Shown here one piece after another: positions 1-12,986 of a stretch of 64,000 nucleotides of DNA; position 1 is the stretch's first letter; every line of letters begins with the position of its first letter. This DNA is from Saururus chinensis (taxonomy: Eukaryota > Streptophyta > Magnoliopsida > Piperales > Saururaceae), in contig CP141140.1 of assembly GCA_035235625.1 (NCBI GenBank), positions 42,155,351 through 42,219,350 of the forward strand. The letters are read 5' to 3'. Both the position numbers and the translations under genes were made by a program. The notes beneath the pieces are model-generated. The model searched no databases. It was not told the origin of the DNA and saw only the letters and a list, made by a program, of their open reading frames with translations.

Positions 1-3000
1 CTGGATTCTTCTCACAGTTTCTTGTAGAGAATCCCTATATGTGGTGGCCTTTTACATTATCAAGTGTCCCTTTTTTCAGGTCTAGTATGTTCTCTCTCCC
101 TTTATGTATGTAGCACTTTTTTGTTGACATAACCTCGAATGTTATGACAATTCTAATATTGATAAAATTTCTCATCTCCTAGGATGCTCCATGAAACTGA
201 AGAAAGGCCCAAGGGAAAGCTAACACAATTACAGTTCTTCCAAATAGTTTTCATCTGCAGTTTTACTTACTATATTATTCCAAATTACTTTTTTCCATCG
301 TTAACAATGATGTCATTTATATGTTGGATATGGAAGGATTCCATAGTTGCTCAACAAATTGGTTCAGGTCGTCATGGTCTTGGCCTTGGGTCCTTTGCTC
401 TTGACTGGGATGCAATACTAATGGGAGGAAACCCCTTAGTATTACCTACATCTTCAACCATAAATATGTTTGTGGGCTTCCTTGTCATTCTTTACATAAT
501 CACGCCTATTGCTTATTGGACAAACTCATACAATGCAAGGAGATTCCCAATTTTATCATCAAATCTATTTGATGAGAGTGGACAACTATATAATATCACC
601 CGTGTTTTGGATCCATACACTTTCAGCTTTAACCAGCAAGCATATGATAACTACTCAAAAATATACGTCAGTACCTTTTTTGCGTTTAATCTTGGATGGG
701 GGTTTGCTACTACTGCTGCAGTTTTGACTCATTTTGCTCTCTTCTATGGAAGGTAAGTTGTAACATGAACATGATTTTTCATAGAAATGATGGTATCTCA
801 CCACGTTATATGTACTTGTATTTTTTTTTTCTTATGAATGAAGTAGTATAATGTCATTTGCAGAGAAGTATGGCGACAATTTAGGAAAGCACATCAGGCC
901 ATACATTATTCTGATGTTCATAATAGGCTTATGAAGAGATACAAATCAGTACCTCAATGGTGGTTTTACATATTATTTACATCAATGCTTCTTCTAGCAA
1001 TTTCCACATGTGCTTTGTACAGAAATGAGCTTCAGCTTCCAATATGGGGCATCCTTCTCGCTATTGGGACAAGCTTCATTTTGAGCATGCCATTTATTAC
1101 TATACAAGCAACGACTGGTGTAGTAATGCCCCTCACTGTCATCCTATGTATTGCTAGCATAATCATGTGATGTTAATTCCTAAAGAAATGCTTTTTTCAC
1201 TATCTCTGTTAATCACTCTATATTCATATTTCAATGAAATTCCTCGTAGATATTAACTGGTACATTATGTAGTTTAAAATACTCTTTTTTCATGATAATG
1301 CTGTTTATAAAATTATGGGCATCTATCGAAGAAATTAAGCTCTACGAACTTGTATCAAAATATCTAAACCGCTTTTCACTGGTGCCAAACCTTCAACCAT
1401 CCAGTTCAAAATATGCAAGTAACGACCATGCTTGGTAAAGCATTTTCCTGTTATGTATTTTCACTTTATTTTATCATGATAATAAAATAGAGTTATGTCA
1501 CAGTATATCCACATGTTTTGCTACGCATCCCTATCCCCCCACAAATCCATATGCCATGTGTAATTATACTCATTTGTAGGAACTTGTTGACATCAATGCA
1601 TGGAATCCGCATTGTTTACACATATTTGCAAAAAAATAATAAGTAACAATCATATATTTGAACATGTAAAGGAGCACATATAATAAACACATATTTATAT
1701 ATATATTAATAAGTAGTTTGTTTTCTTGTAGTATATACCAACTACAACAATACAAGAGCTAGTCATAGGGTATCTCTACCCTGGAAGACCTCTTGCATCC
1801 TTGATGTATAGGGTATATGGTGTTGACACCACAGCTCAAGCAACAAATTTCATTCAATCATTCAAGTTTGGACATTATATGAAGATTCCTCCTAGAGCAA
1901 TGTTCATTATTCAGGTATGTTGTAGCAAAATTGTTTAAAAAATTAAATATAAATGGAAAAATTGTTCATTATTTGTATACGTGTGGCTGACTGTAGTAGA
2001 TTTAATTTGTCAGACCTTGTTCAAGTAGTAGCATGTTTAAGAGATCCTTATTACAATCCCAAGTTTCATGATTAGTTTTTTTATACTATCTGTTTTGTGG
2101 GTTTGTGAACCAGCGTTTTTAAACTATATATATGCATTTCCAAATTTCCATCAAAATAAAAATGGAAAATTGCAAGATGTATATAAAATGCAACAATAAT
2201 AATAAACGAGAATGGACTTTAGAAAATGTCATAATCAACATGAATAATCACCATAAACCAAATATCATTCATCCATTTTTATATAATATTGGGATAGATT
2301 AAAATTTTATTATGTTTTTTGTTAACCTTACTTATGCTTTTAAAAGTAAATTTGTAACTTGTGTTTTTATGATTAGGTTATGGGTACTGTAGTATCGACA
2401 ATAGTCAGCCTTTCTACTACATATTGGGTGCTTTTAACTGTCAAAAACATTTGTGATCCAAAAAGGTTGCCAAGAGGAAGCCCATGGACTTGCCCATTCG
2501 AGGATCAAAATTTTTCAACTTCAGTCCTTTGGGGAGTGGTTGGACCTGCTCGGATGTTTGCTCCTCATGGTGTATATTCTAATCTATACCTATTTATAAT
2601 TGTTGGCGTGATGGGGCCTATACTTATTTGGTTACTATTGAGGTATTTTCCAACCATGAAGTGGATTGGATATATAAATTTTCCTCTTATCTTTGAACCT
2701 GCTAGAAGTATGCCTGCCACTGGATCAGTAAACTATTGGTCATTTTTTACTATGTCCATTATCTATAACCAATATATATTCAGGAAGTTCAAGGATTGGT
2801 GGGCCAGATATAACTACATATTTTCTGTAGCCTTGAGTGTTGGTGGATCTGTTACAACAATTTTTATGTACTTTGCACTGCAAAGAAATGATATATATGG
2901 CTTAATTTGGTGGGGACTCGATAATAATGACCATTGCCCCTTGGCCCAATGCCCTACTGATCCAAGTGTTCGGGTTGATGGCTGCCCATTTTTCCGTTAA
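1..3000 (+). CDS. Oligopeptide transporter (OPT family), C-terminal 569 codons, five exons, 5' end outside window
   Basis: This is a plasma-membrane-type, proton-coupled transporter of the plant OPT family (known substrates of the family are small peptides, glutathione and metal chelates). I place exons at <1-79, 183-752, 864-1119, 1732-1914 and 2377-3000; all introns are GT..AG, the phases agree and the joined 1707 bases have no internal stop. Family blocks appear in order: NPYMWWP at the start, [120 protein letters not shown] and the C-terminal DHCPLAQCP plus DGCPFF. Many hydrophobic membrane segments lie between them. OPT proteins are usually about 730-760 residues, so roughly 170-190 residues are missing upstream. 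The ATG at 184 is internal to exon 2 and is not a start. The nearest relatives by memory are the AtOPT1/OPT5 type; the exact paralog and substrate cannot be told. Confidence 0.93.
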
Positions 3001-4490
3001 GAAAGGTATTTATGGAGATGCAGATTAGTAGTATGAAATTGTTCGAAATATTTGATTTTGCGAAAGCTTAGATGAAAGAGTGACTTTATTAAATATTTTC
3101 ACATTTTTTTCTTGATTAAATCCTTGTTCAAAATTTTTTCCAGCTTGGTTTGATTGATGTCTCTAAATTAATAACTACCTTTGTGCTGATAATATTCAAT
3201 ACCCTCTCATAATTCAACTATGCATTAAATTATTATATTTGTGCAGCATGTTGGCTATATCACAAGAAACATGATGCTTGATTACACAAAAAACTTGATT
3301 TATTTTCCTTTTTAAATATTCATATTTTATTTTATAAGGTATCGAAATATGAATTTCTTTGCTCAGTCATAGAGATATGAAATTGCATACAATTGGTTAG
3401 AAATTAACTTTTTTTGTTACTGCAGTGAAATGCACACACATATTCACTTGTACAAACGGGAAAAAAGAGGAAAGAATACAATATGCTGCCCGAAATAAAC
3501 ACCAAAAACGAAGAAAGTTCACCATTTTGTCTCTACGGAAATCATCTTACCAACAACCTATTTAATCCCAAAACAAATAGACATGTTTGGAGTAGTCTCT
3601 CTCTCTCTATATATATAAAATCATGTTACTCTGTGTGTGTGGGGTGGGTGTGTGGGTTAACTTGCCGTTTTTAGACTGCAATGTCATGTATCAGTCAAAA
3701 TTTCGCCTGCTGATGGATGTGCGGTCTATATATTATTCTATTTATTTACCTCTGTTGTATTTGAACTTTCCAGGTTTGTTTTTGTCATTAGGTGTTTTTT
3801 TTAGAACACTGGTTTATCATAGATGGAATCTAATACCGGTTTGCAACGTGGGAAGTACGTTGGTGAAAGGGGGAGTTTAAGGAAAAACAATTTAGTGTAA
3901 TGACAAAGAAAGTTAAACTGCACTTAGCCCCTTTGAGTCATAGTAAAACGATGCTTATGACTTATGAAAATTGACGCATAACCCCATAATTTATAAAAAT
4001 TACACTACCAATATTTGACTTACGAAATCAGTTTCAAGACATTTTATCCCCTAGCCTACTCCCCTCTTCCCACCCAAAAGCCCCTCTACCTCCATCATCC
4101 TTTTGACATTGCTCCTCTGGTTACATCCTCCCAGCCTTAGCTGGTCCTCACCATTCCACCCATGGCATGGGCCACAAGCAAGATCTTTCAATGATAACCA
4201 GGGGGAATAGGGCTGCGGCTAGTAGGTCAAGAAGTTGTTGCAGTACTAATGATGGAGGATGAAGAGGAGAATGGGCTAACAAGGCATTAGTCGTTTTGTA
4301 TTTTAAATTATAATTCACCAATTTTAAAATGTGGCATTAGCCATTTGGGATTTCATATACACATTTTATAATGTGGGTTAGTCTTTTCTGATTTTATATA
4401 TGCATTTCAAAATTTGACATTAGTCAATTGAGTTATGATTTTATAACCGTAATGTCTAAAATGTACTTGAGCAACTTCTTTGTATGTATA
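3001..4490. other. 3' flank of the OPT gene and intergenic DNA
   Basis: AT-rich sequence with no coding pattern that I recognise. The first 100-300 bases probably hold the 3' untranslated region and polyadenylation site of the transporter, but no single signal stands out. A short pyrimidine-rich patch lies at about 4030-4130. The stretch ends at the left LTR of the copia fossil. Confidence 0.5.
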
Positions 4491-4686
4491 TGTTAATGGA
4501 TTGATCCCGGATTGATCCTCCTAAGATTATCTCTTTGTTACCAGATTTGTGATGACTGTTAATAAACTTCATGAGATCTTACTTGTTTTCTTAGTTTATC
4601 TTGGAAACAGAATCCTGTACTTAGAGGACTATATATATGACCCTTGTTAACGAGAATTTTATCTTCTGTCTTCAGTCAAATTAACA
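4491..4686 (+). repeat. Left LTR of the copia fossil
   Basis: It starts TGTTAATGGATTGATCCCGG and ends in AAATTAACA directly before the Met-tRNA primer site at 4687. It contains TATATATGACC near its middle right, likely the promoter region. Its partner is at 10497-10718. Confidence 0.85.
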
Positions 4687-7600
4687 TGGTATCGAGCAGG
4701 TTGTCTTCTTTCGTAGTTTTTTTTCTCTACACTCTCTATAGAGAATTCATGCCTATCCCCTTTCATTTGCATTAAGCGAATTTGTTTCCTCCATTATGGC
4801 CGGACCAGATACTTCAATGCATTCTTCCACAGCAATGAATCTCATTCCCATCACCCACCCCCCCCCCCCTTGATTCTTCTAACCCCTATTACCTCCATAA
4901 TTCTGATAACCCAGGCAAGAGTCTTGTCTCTCCGACATTAATAGGTGATAATTATTCGACATAGAGTAGAGCAATGGGCATGGCCCTAAGTGCTAAAAAA
5001 AAGATGGGAATCATTGATTGTACCATTCCACGTCCTGACGTTGCTGCCAATCCTGGTGATTTTGCCTTATGGCAAAGATGCAACAATATGGTACTATCTT
5101 GACTCCTTAATTCTATTGATGTTGATTTAGCTAATAGCGTCTCTATATTGATAAAGCTTCCAAAGTTTGGGCTGATCTTCGAAAGCATTTTTCTCAAAGC
5201 AATGCCCTCAGATCCGATGTACCAAATTTTCTCTTCAACAAGACCAGTCGTTAATGGCTACCTACTTGAACAAATTAAAATCCTTTTGGGATGAGCTTGC
5301 TCTTGTCATCCCTTACCTGCACGTACTTGTGGGTCTATGAAAGTTCTCACTGATAGTGACCATGAAGAGAAAGTTTTACAGTTTCTCATGGGCCTCCATG
5401 ATTCTTATTTTGCTGTTCGAGGACATGTTCTTCTCATGAATCCTCTGCCAAGCATCAACCGGGCTTACACCCTTGTTTTATAGGAGGAGAAGCAATGAGA
5501 AGTCACAACTCTTGTTCAAGCACCTCTTAGCATTGCCTTATTTGCCTCCACTCCTTCTAACAACACTGGACTCCTTGCTCGGCGGCCTCCTCAATCTTCA
5601 CTTACCTTGCCTAATACTAGAGGATCGGGATCCAGCTGAGGTCATGGTCGGTTCCTTGGCAGTCGCCTTCAATGCGATCGTTGTAGCAGTCTTGGCTATT
5701 CCGGCATGGGTCACTCCATTGACCGTTGCTAGAAGCTTCATGGTTACCCTCCTAGCCACCCTCTCTACAAAGGCAACACCTCAAATGCTACCTTTACTAA
5801 CAAGACCAATGCTCCCAAGAATGATGGCTCCTTCACTGTTCCTTCTTTTTCACTCTAGCACAGTATAAGCAAATCATGACGCTCCTCGATGAAGGCGCAC
5901 CGCAACCCTTGGTCAATGCTACAGGTATTTGTTTACCCATATCTATTTCACATTTTTCTTCTTCTTCATCTCTTCCTTATTGGATCATATGGTCTATACT
6001 GATATTGAATTGCTAAACTCCTCCTCTCACCCTAGTCCACCCATTCGTTTACCTAATGGCGCTACTATTCTAGTTTCATCTTTTGGCTCTCTAGTGCTTG
6101 GACCTAATTTTCACTTACACCTTGTTCTCCATGTTCCTTCTATTAATGTCAATTTACTTTTTGTTAGCCAACTCACCAAATCTATTAATTGTAGTGTCAC
6201 TTTTTTTCCTGATATTTGTCTATTTCAGGACCATGTACAATGAGGAAGATGATTGGACTGGGTAAGGGAGTTGGTGGCCTTTACCTCTTCACTCTACCAC
6301 CTCCCTACCATCACCTTCATGCTGCTCATACTCCTTTTTCCCCCACCATATGCATCAAAGGCTCAGCCATCCCTCCACCAGTCATCTTGAATATTTGGCT
6401 TCCCTTAATACTTATATTTCTTTTGATTCAAATTTACTTTGTGAATCATGTCCTTTGGCTAAGCAAACTAGATTATCTTTTTCTTGTACTTCTATTAATA
6501 TCTCTAAAACTTTTGATTTAATACATTGTGATCAGTCTCTTCCTTGTTCGGTGCACACTATTTTTTAACCATTGTTGATGATTTCTCTAGATGTACATGG
6601 ATATATCTTATGCGCTATAAATATGAGACTTGTGCCTTACTAAAATCATTCTTCAAAATGGTATGTATACAATTTGATTGCATAATTAAAATGATGCGTA
6701 GTGATAATGGTGCATAATTTTTTTCTAATGATTTAACATCGTTCTTTTATGAACATGGCATTTTGCAACAACATAGCTATTTTGCCACCTCTCAACAAAA
6801 TGGTGTGGTGGAACGCAAGCATCGACACCTCCTTGAGGTGGCCCGTGCTTTATGTTTTCAATCCTCTCTCCAACTACCATTTTGAGGTGATTGCATCCTT
6901 ACTGCCGCCTATCTCATCAACAACACTCCAACACCCACTCTTTCAGGAAAAACACCATATGGGATTTTAATGAAAAAGCCCCCCACATATTCTCATTTAC
7001 GTGTGTTTGGGTGTCTATGTTTTGCAACAAATGTTTTTCCTCAACATAAGTTTGACACTCATGCTCGTCGCTATGAATCTATCGGGTACCCTTTTGGTCA
7101 AAAGGGTTATAAGCACTATGATTTAGCAAACAAAGAGACTTTTACGAGACATGATGCAATTTTTCATGAGTCAATTTTTCCCATGGCTGAGCTCACACAC
7201 CCTTCTTCCCCCCCTTGCCTATTTTACCCCTACCCGCCACAAACCTTTCCCTCCCTCCATATCCAATGAATCTCCTCCTCATTCTCAACCAAACAAAACT
7301 ACCACACCACCTTCCAACCTTGTGACTTCATCTTCACCATTTGCACCTTAACCTTTGTGGTGCTCCACTCATATGAGCCAGCCCCCTATACACGTCAAAG
7401 ACTACATTTGCCCCACCTTGCCATCTTTCGATCTGGCTCCTTCCTCTTCCCTATTACAAATCCATCAATCAGGTACTCGTTATCCTCTTTGTCACTTTAT
7501 TTCTAATAATTATTTTTCATTACAACATCGTCATTTTTTATCTGCCATTTCTGCACACACGAAACCCTCTTCTTTTGACCAAGCAGTGCAGGACTGACAT

Positions 7601-7741
7601 TGGAAGGCAGCCTTGGATAGCGAACTGGCTGAACTCAAGGGCAATGGTACATGGACTCTTGTCCCCTTACCACCTAACAAGAACACAATTGGTTATAAAT
7701 GAGTTTATAAAATCAAATATAAGGCAGATGTAACCATTGAT

Positions 7742-9179
7742 TGTTGTTACGTCTAAAACAAGACTATGAAGAAGTCACATTCAGATATATTTTAATTGCC
7801 AATTGTAGTAGACAAGGTCGATCCACAGGGAAAGCCTTGTGTAACAAAGAAAATGATTACGAAAAAATAGAGAAAAGAAAATTTTAGAGAGAAAGAGTTG
7901 AAAAGTATTGAGGCAATAAAAAGTTAAGAAATAAATAAGATAAAATACTAAGGCGTTAAGGACCATTGTAACATCTAATGATGTTCTTCGTGTGTCATGT
8001 TATCTCAGTTAGAATCGAATAAAGATTCTATATAACCAGAAGATATAAATATTAAAATTAAAAATAAACATAAAAAATTCTTTGGATAGATGAAGGATAA
8101 AAATAATTATCTCTTCAAGATTTCTATATATCAAAATCACAAAAGATCAAGAAGGAGAGTTTTTAAACATCTTATGTATCCAAATCACAAAGAAACAAGA
8201 AGAAGAAGAATATTAAATGAATATTACTTCAAATAACTAATATTTACTTGAAACCATTGATGAAACATGAATAGAACTCCTTTAGATTATTACAAATCAT
8301 CTCTAGCCTTAGTTAAAGAGCTTAGAAAGTCATTACAATAAAACTAAAAATAAAAATACAAAAGAAGAAAAGAAAAACAGGAGAAGAGAACTCCAAAAAG
8401 GAGGAGACAATGTCTTTATCATATCACCCCTATATTTAAAGAGGTAGAAGTGGTTGCTTCAAAGGGGAAAATCCAATCATATCTCTTGATCGCATCATGA
8501 TTGATTGCTTAATTAGTTGCTTCTTTGATAATGATTTGATTCTAAATCAATCAAGTAAATTAATGATTTATTTAGTAAACAATTATCTTGAGTCTTTCTT
8601 TAGTTATTTAATTAACCTCCTTGTCTTTCCTTATGTGTATCGATCACAACCAATGAAAAGATTCTCCATGTGTTGGCCACGGGTTAGTTTACCAGTTATC
8701 TGTTTGCATGCCGGATTTGACCCATATAGCTTCAGAATTATGAATTTCTTCCTAAAATAGAGATTGTAGCCATGGATGTCTTATTTTCAATGCCACTAGA
8801 ATCGTATCAATCCAAATTATACATAGAAAGATATAGTCAAATTACTAAGTTTGTGTCGATTTGTCCAAATTAGCTTCTTCCCAAATTTAGTTCTCTTGAT
8901 GCAAATTTCAAATCAAATGGTCAAAAAGGTTGTGTTTGACCATTCAATTTATTTTTAGACTATTAGGAGCTCATTCAAGACTTTTAAATAGCTTTGAATA
9001 GTTGGGTTTTACTTCCTCCTTACTTGGACCTTGTTGATGCCTATTTAGATATGTAAACACAACTAAGGTCCAACTCACCTATTCAAACATAAATAGCCTA
9101 AACAAGTAATAAATTAACACAAAATATGATTGTAATTAAAGATTTTAAATTATATAATTGAAATTATTTTAGTGCATCA
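7742..9179 (-). mobile_element. Solo LTR of a Ty3/gypsy (Athila-like) family inside the copia fossil
   Basis: The ends are TGTTGTTACG and AGTGCATCA. The flanks TTGAT (left) and TTGAC (right) fit a 5-bp target duplication of TTGAC, and the copia coding sequence resumes across the site. The sequence is clearly related to the 1188-bp LTRs at 40017 and 45722: it shares the block GGTCGATCCACAGGGAAAGC near one end and GTGCATCA at the other. No internal retroelement genes are present, so it is a solo LTR left by LTR-LTR recombination. Strand is assigned from its similarity to the minus-strand element at 40017-46909. Confidence 0.85.
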
Positions 9180-10496
9180 TTGACCTCTACAAAACTCGTC
9201 TTATTGTGAAGGGATACACTAAAAAAGAAGGTTTTGATTATCATGGTGCTTTTTCTCCTGTTGCCAAACTCACTACAGTGCATTGTTTGTTAGCTATTGT
9301 AGCTGTAAAAAATTGGTCCCTTCATCAACTTGATGTTGGCAATGCCTTTCTCCATGGTGATTTACATGAGGAGATTTATATGTCTCTCCCACCAGGGCTT
9401 AGCAAACAGGGGGAGAGTCATGTTTGTCGCTTGCATAAATCTCTTTACGGGCTTAAGCAAGCATCTAGAAATTGGTTTGCCAAGCTTTCTTCCACCCTTG
9501 TGGAGACCAATTTCACTCCATCACGAGCCGATTATTCTCTCTTTACTTATCATGGTTCTTTGATAACAATGGTTTTGGTTTATGTGAATGATATTATCAT
9601 TGGTCGAAATGATCAACTTGACATCAACAACTTGAAGAAGATTATTCAAGATCATTTTCCAAGTAAGGACCTCGGCCCTCTGAACAAAAGGTATATATAT
9701 CTCAACAAAAATATGCCCTTGATAGGACAACTCGGTGCACACCCTTGCAAGTTTCCTATGGAACAACACCTAAAGTTGTCAAATGAAGATGGAGCTCCAC
9801 TTCATGATCCATCTTCCTATCGTCGCCTCATTAGTCATCTTATTTATCTCACTATTACACGACTTGATATTATGTTTTCCATCCTTATGTTGAGCCAATT
9901 TATGCATGCTCCTCGCAAGCCACACTTTGAAGCAGCCATGAGGGTTTTACGGTATCTTAAGAACTCGCCCGGTCAAGGCCTCTTCTTTTCTTCAACTAGC
10001 TCACTGTTGCTGAAAGCCTATTGTGACTCAGATTGGGCTAGTTGTCCTATGACCCGACATTCCACTACAGGTTTTTGTATTATGTTGGGTGATTCTCTCA
10101 TTTCCTGGAATACAAAAAAGCAATCCATAGTTTCTAGGTCCTCCATTGAAGCCGAGTATTGTGCCATGGAAACTACAAGTTGCAAATTGACTTGGTTGTG
10201 CTATTTACTTTATAATTTTAATATTTCTCATCCCAAACCAGCCTTATTATTTTGTGACAATAAGGCAACTCTTCACATTGCTTCAAATCCGGTGTTCCAT
10301 GAGAGGACAAAGCACATTGAATTAGAGTGTCATCTTATTCGAGAAAGACTCCAAGCCAGTTTGATAAAAACATCATATGTGCCTACATCTCAATAGCTTG
10401 CAGATATTTTTACTAAATCTCTAGGTGGGATTCATTTTTCTGACCTTCTCCGCAAGTTGGGTGTTTATGATTTACACACTCCAACTTGAGAGGGAA

Positions 10497-10718
10497 TGTT
10501 AACGGATTGATCCCAGATTAATCCTCCTAAGCTTATATCTTTGTTACCAAATTTGGGATGACTACTATTTGAGCTTATCGACGCCAACGAGATCAACTTC
10601 ATGAAATCTTACTTGTCTTTTTAGTTTATCTTGTAAACAGAATCTCGTACTCAAAGGCCTATATATATGTAACCCTTGTTAATGAGAATTTTATCTTTTG
10701 TCTTCAGTTAAATTAAAA
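10497..10718 (+). repeat. Right LTR of the copia fossil
   Basis: It starts TGTTAACGGATTGATCCCAG after a purine-rich tract. It matches the left LTR along its length, with one extra block of about 20-25 bases near 10561-10600. Confidence 0.85.
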
Positions 10719-11040
10719 ATATAAACTAAATTTTTCATAAAAAATACTAAAAAAAGTAGATTAATTAATGACCTTATACTGATTCGCCCATCATCACATC
10801 TTATAATATTAGTACTTTCAAGAAGTTTTCATACGATAATACGAGAAAATTGGCTAATAAAGGATTCCCTCCTTTAGGTAGTTCTACAATATGCAATTTT
10901 GTGTTATTGTTTCCCATTCTTTCCCCATTAAATGAGCAACAACAATTTTAGATACGTTGCTCGATATATCAGTTACTACACTTGTTTTACATGTATAGAA
11001 TAAAATAAAAATACTACAAAATAATTAAGAATCAACAAAA
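10719..11040. other. Intergenic AT-rich DNA, nothing recognised
   Basis: No coding pattern, repeat or RNA gene is apparent. Confidence 0.4.
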
Positions 11041-11465
11041 CACATAAGTTGTCACTAAAGCTAATAATGAGGAATAGTTCGTCATCGCTATTACCTGTGT
11101 CGCTAATAGTTTTAGCAACAGCCATAATGGCCTATAGCTGTCGCTGGAAAAAATGCCACAGCGTTGTCTGTAGACTTTTAGCGATGGCTAAAGACATTTA
11201 TCGATGGTTTAAGCCGTCGTTAAAAATCCTTGCAGCGACAAATCAACTGACCATCATTGAAAGTAAGCTTTCAGCGATGATTGAAACCTTTCGGGAAGGC
11301 CAAAATGGCTGTCAATAAAAGTATTCTTTCCACAATAGTCTGAGCCGTTGCAGAAAATAGCGTATAGTAGCGACAAAAATGACCATTGCTGAAAGAATTC
11401 TTTCAGTCACGGCTTTGTTACATATAGCGACAATCAAGACCATGGCTAAAGGAAATTTAAAAAAA
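11040..11465. repeat. CACTA-like subterminal repeat patch
   Basis: Short motifs of the type TCGCTAATAG, TAGCGATGGCT and CAGCGACAA recur in both orientations, the style of plant CACTA (En/Spm) subterminal repeats. The same motif family recurs at 31.7-33.3, 37.8-39.96, 47.25-47.7 and 50.2-55.7 kb. No clear terminus or target duplication was found, so this is probably a fragment. Confidence 0.5.
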
Positions 11466-11904
11466 AATGTAATTCCTAAGCATGAATATGAGGCCACATC
11501 AAACAAAAATTAAATCACTTGAGTGTGTGTTTAAAACATCTTAAATAATGAAGATATGATTTAAAAAAGAAAACATAAAGAGAGATATCAAAAATCATAT
11601 CCAAAGAGGGGACCGCCTGGTTTTTCCCACCAAATTAACAACTATGGTAAAAACATAATTATGAATAAGTAAACAATGTCTATTGAAATGGAACAAGTGT
11701 TCAGTCTGCCGCAAACACCTTTATGATTCAATTGCCTCACAAGCGAAAATATTTGCATGTGTGTGTGTGAGTAACAATGAACAAAAACATAAAGAAGAAA
11801 AACATTTAACACAAAAAAGCAAAAACCCATGCTATAACAAATTGATATAAGCACTATACCCCTTCCAAAGTACATAGAATTACATAGAGTGAGACTATCT
11901 ATCC

Positions 11905-12986
11905 CCCCAGATCATGATGAAGTCCAGACTAGCAATAGAAAGGACCCTAATCATACTCTATATCTCTTCACATCCCTACTGCTGCGATTTTACTGAAGTT
12001 GGGGTCATCACCGATTGGGCTAATGTCAAGGCAAGATATATTATGCTCCAGCTAAATGCTTTTTACTTCAATGAGAACAACATCTCCAATTTCTTGGTAG
12101 AACAAGTGGCGGCCACCTGTAACCTGCAAGACCTCGTGACCCAGAACATGTCAAAGATGTTTTCACCAAACTTTAGGTTTTATAAGTCAAAATATATAGG
12201 GTTCATATAGAAACCAAGTAATATTATTTTGATAATCTGATGCAAATATATTTTTTGGGGAATGAAAGCAGTACGGAAACATTTGATAATAACCTCACTG
12301 GCATTGGCAAAATTAATGGAGAATCCAGACGGCGCTTTCCATTCTTTTTCCTGCTTTCTAGTCTTAGAATCAACGAATCGAAGAGAGTTGCTTGTAACCT
12401 GTCAAATTGTTTCTTTGAGTGGTAACTAATAACAGAAACAAGATTAAAGAAATAAAAATAACAGCAGAATGAACCCAAGAGTTCTTTTTTTTGGGTAAAA
12501 ATGATCACTGATGGAAAAACTTGATTAACCCATAAAAAATTCCAGTGATGATTATGGTTGACAAAGATAATGATACCTACACAAGTTGGTTCCAAATAGC
12601 ATTTTTGCAAAACAAACTCAATGCAAAGTTGGTACCATCGATCTCTAAATCTTCCAATTCATCTTCAGAAATCATTGCAAGGATGTGTGTGGCATTGGCG
12701 AAACTAACCACAAAGAAAGTGTCAAAAATATCATCTGTTGAGGATCTGGCTGACCAAATTCTTTTCATACCAAAACTAAAAGACCTGTTCAGTAATTTTC
12801 ATTCCAAAATTCACAACGCAAAGAGTGCCATCTTAATAAGCTCCAGAGCATGCCATGACACTAGCCTTGCTTCTCAAGGTCAACAGCACAGAAATCCATA
12901 ATAGAACCAACGTTGACATTATGACATCTCTCAAGAACATCCACGTAAGACTGCTTTGCATCAGGTTGTATATGAAGCTTTATCAG
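11905..12986 (-). pseudogene. DDB1: DDB1 (UV-damaged DNA-binding protein 1) gene fragment, decayed, introns kept
   Basis: DDB1 is the WD-propeller adaptor of CUL4 ubiquitin ligases. Three exon-like blocks on the minus strand follow DDB1 in order. 12986-12577 reads LIKLHIQPDAKQSYVDVLER, then DFCAVDLEKQG, RSSTDDIFDTFFVVSF, ILAMISEDELED and NAIWNQLV. 12398 to about 12280 reads VTSNSLRFVDSKTRKQEKEW, then KAPSGFSINFANASEV. 12123 to about 11905 reads VTGGRHLFYQEIGDV, then NISCLDISPIGDDPNFSKIA and AVGM. GT donors and AG acceptors remain at the joins, so this is a duplicated genomic piece and not a processed copy. The first block ends in TAG where DDB1 has Gln; the third has TAG within KSI*LEH and TGA where DDB1 has Trp after AVGM; the first also has frame breaks near 12780-12870. 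It covers about 170-180 of the roughly 1090 residues, from the middle of the protein. It is not a working gene. Confidence 0.88.

Larger units (their letters stand above)
4491..10718 (+). mobile_element. Ty1/copia retrotransposon fossil (broken), interrupted by a solo LTR
   Basis: LTRs of about 196 bp (4491-4686) and 222 bp (10497-10718) begin TGTTAA and share blocks throughout; the left one ends in ACA and is followed by TGGTATCGAGC, a copia-type primer site for initiator Met tRNA. A purine-rich run (gagaggga) precedes the right LTR. Parts in order: gag of the Retrotran_gag_3 type around 4800-5400 (LIGDNYST, RAMGMALSAKKK), integrase near 6590-7060 (NGVVERKHRHLLEVARAL and FGCLCFATN blocks), reverse transcriptase from about 9180 (QLDVGNAFLHGDLHEEIYM, SLYGLKQA, and YVNDIII at the YVDD site), then RNase H to about 10400 (CDSDWASCP, SIEAEY). 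The element is broken in many places. LTR divergence looks near 10%, so it is probably several million years old. Flanks GTATA and ATATA could be a worn 5-bp target duplication. The lineage may be Ale/Retrofit; this is not certain. Confidence 0.9.

Noticed and set aside
184-756. ATG at 184 as the start of a 190-residue protein
   Set aside because: The frame is exon 2 of the OPT gene; its first base completes an Arg codon split by the intron, and the last codons before 756 run into the next intron.
12224-12610. 128-residue minus-strand open frame as a gene
   Set aside because: It is an out-of-frame reading across a DDB1 exon and intron; the DDB1 frame explains the conservation.
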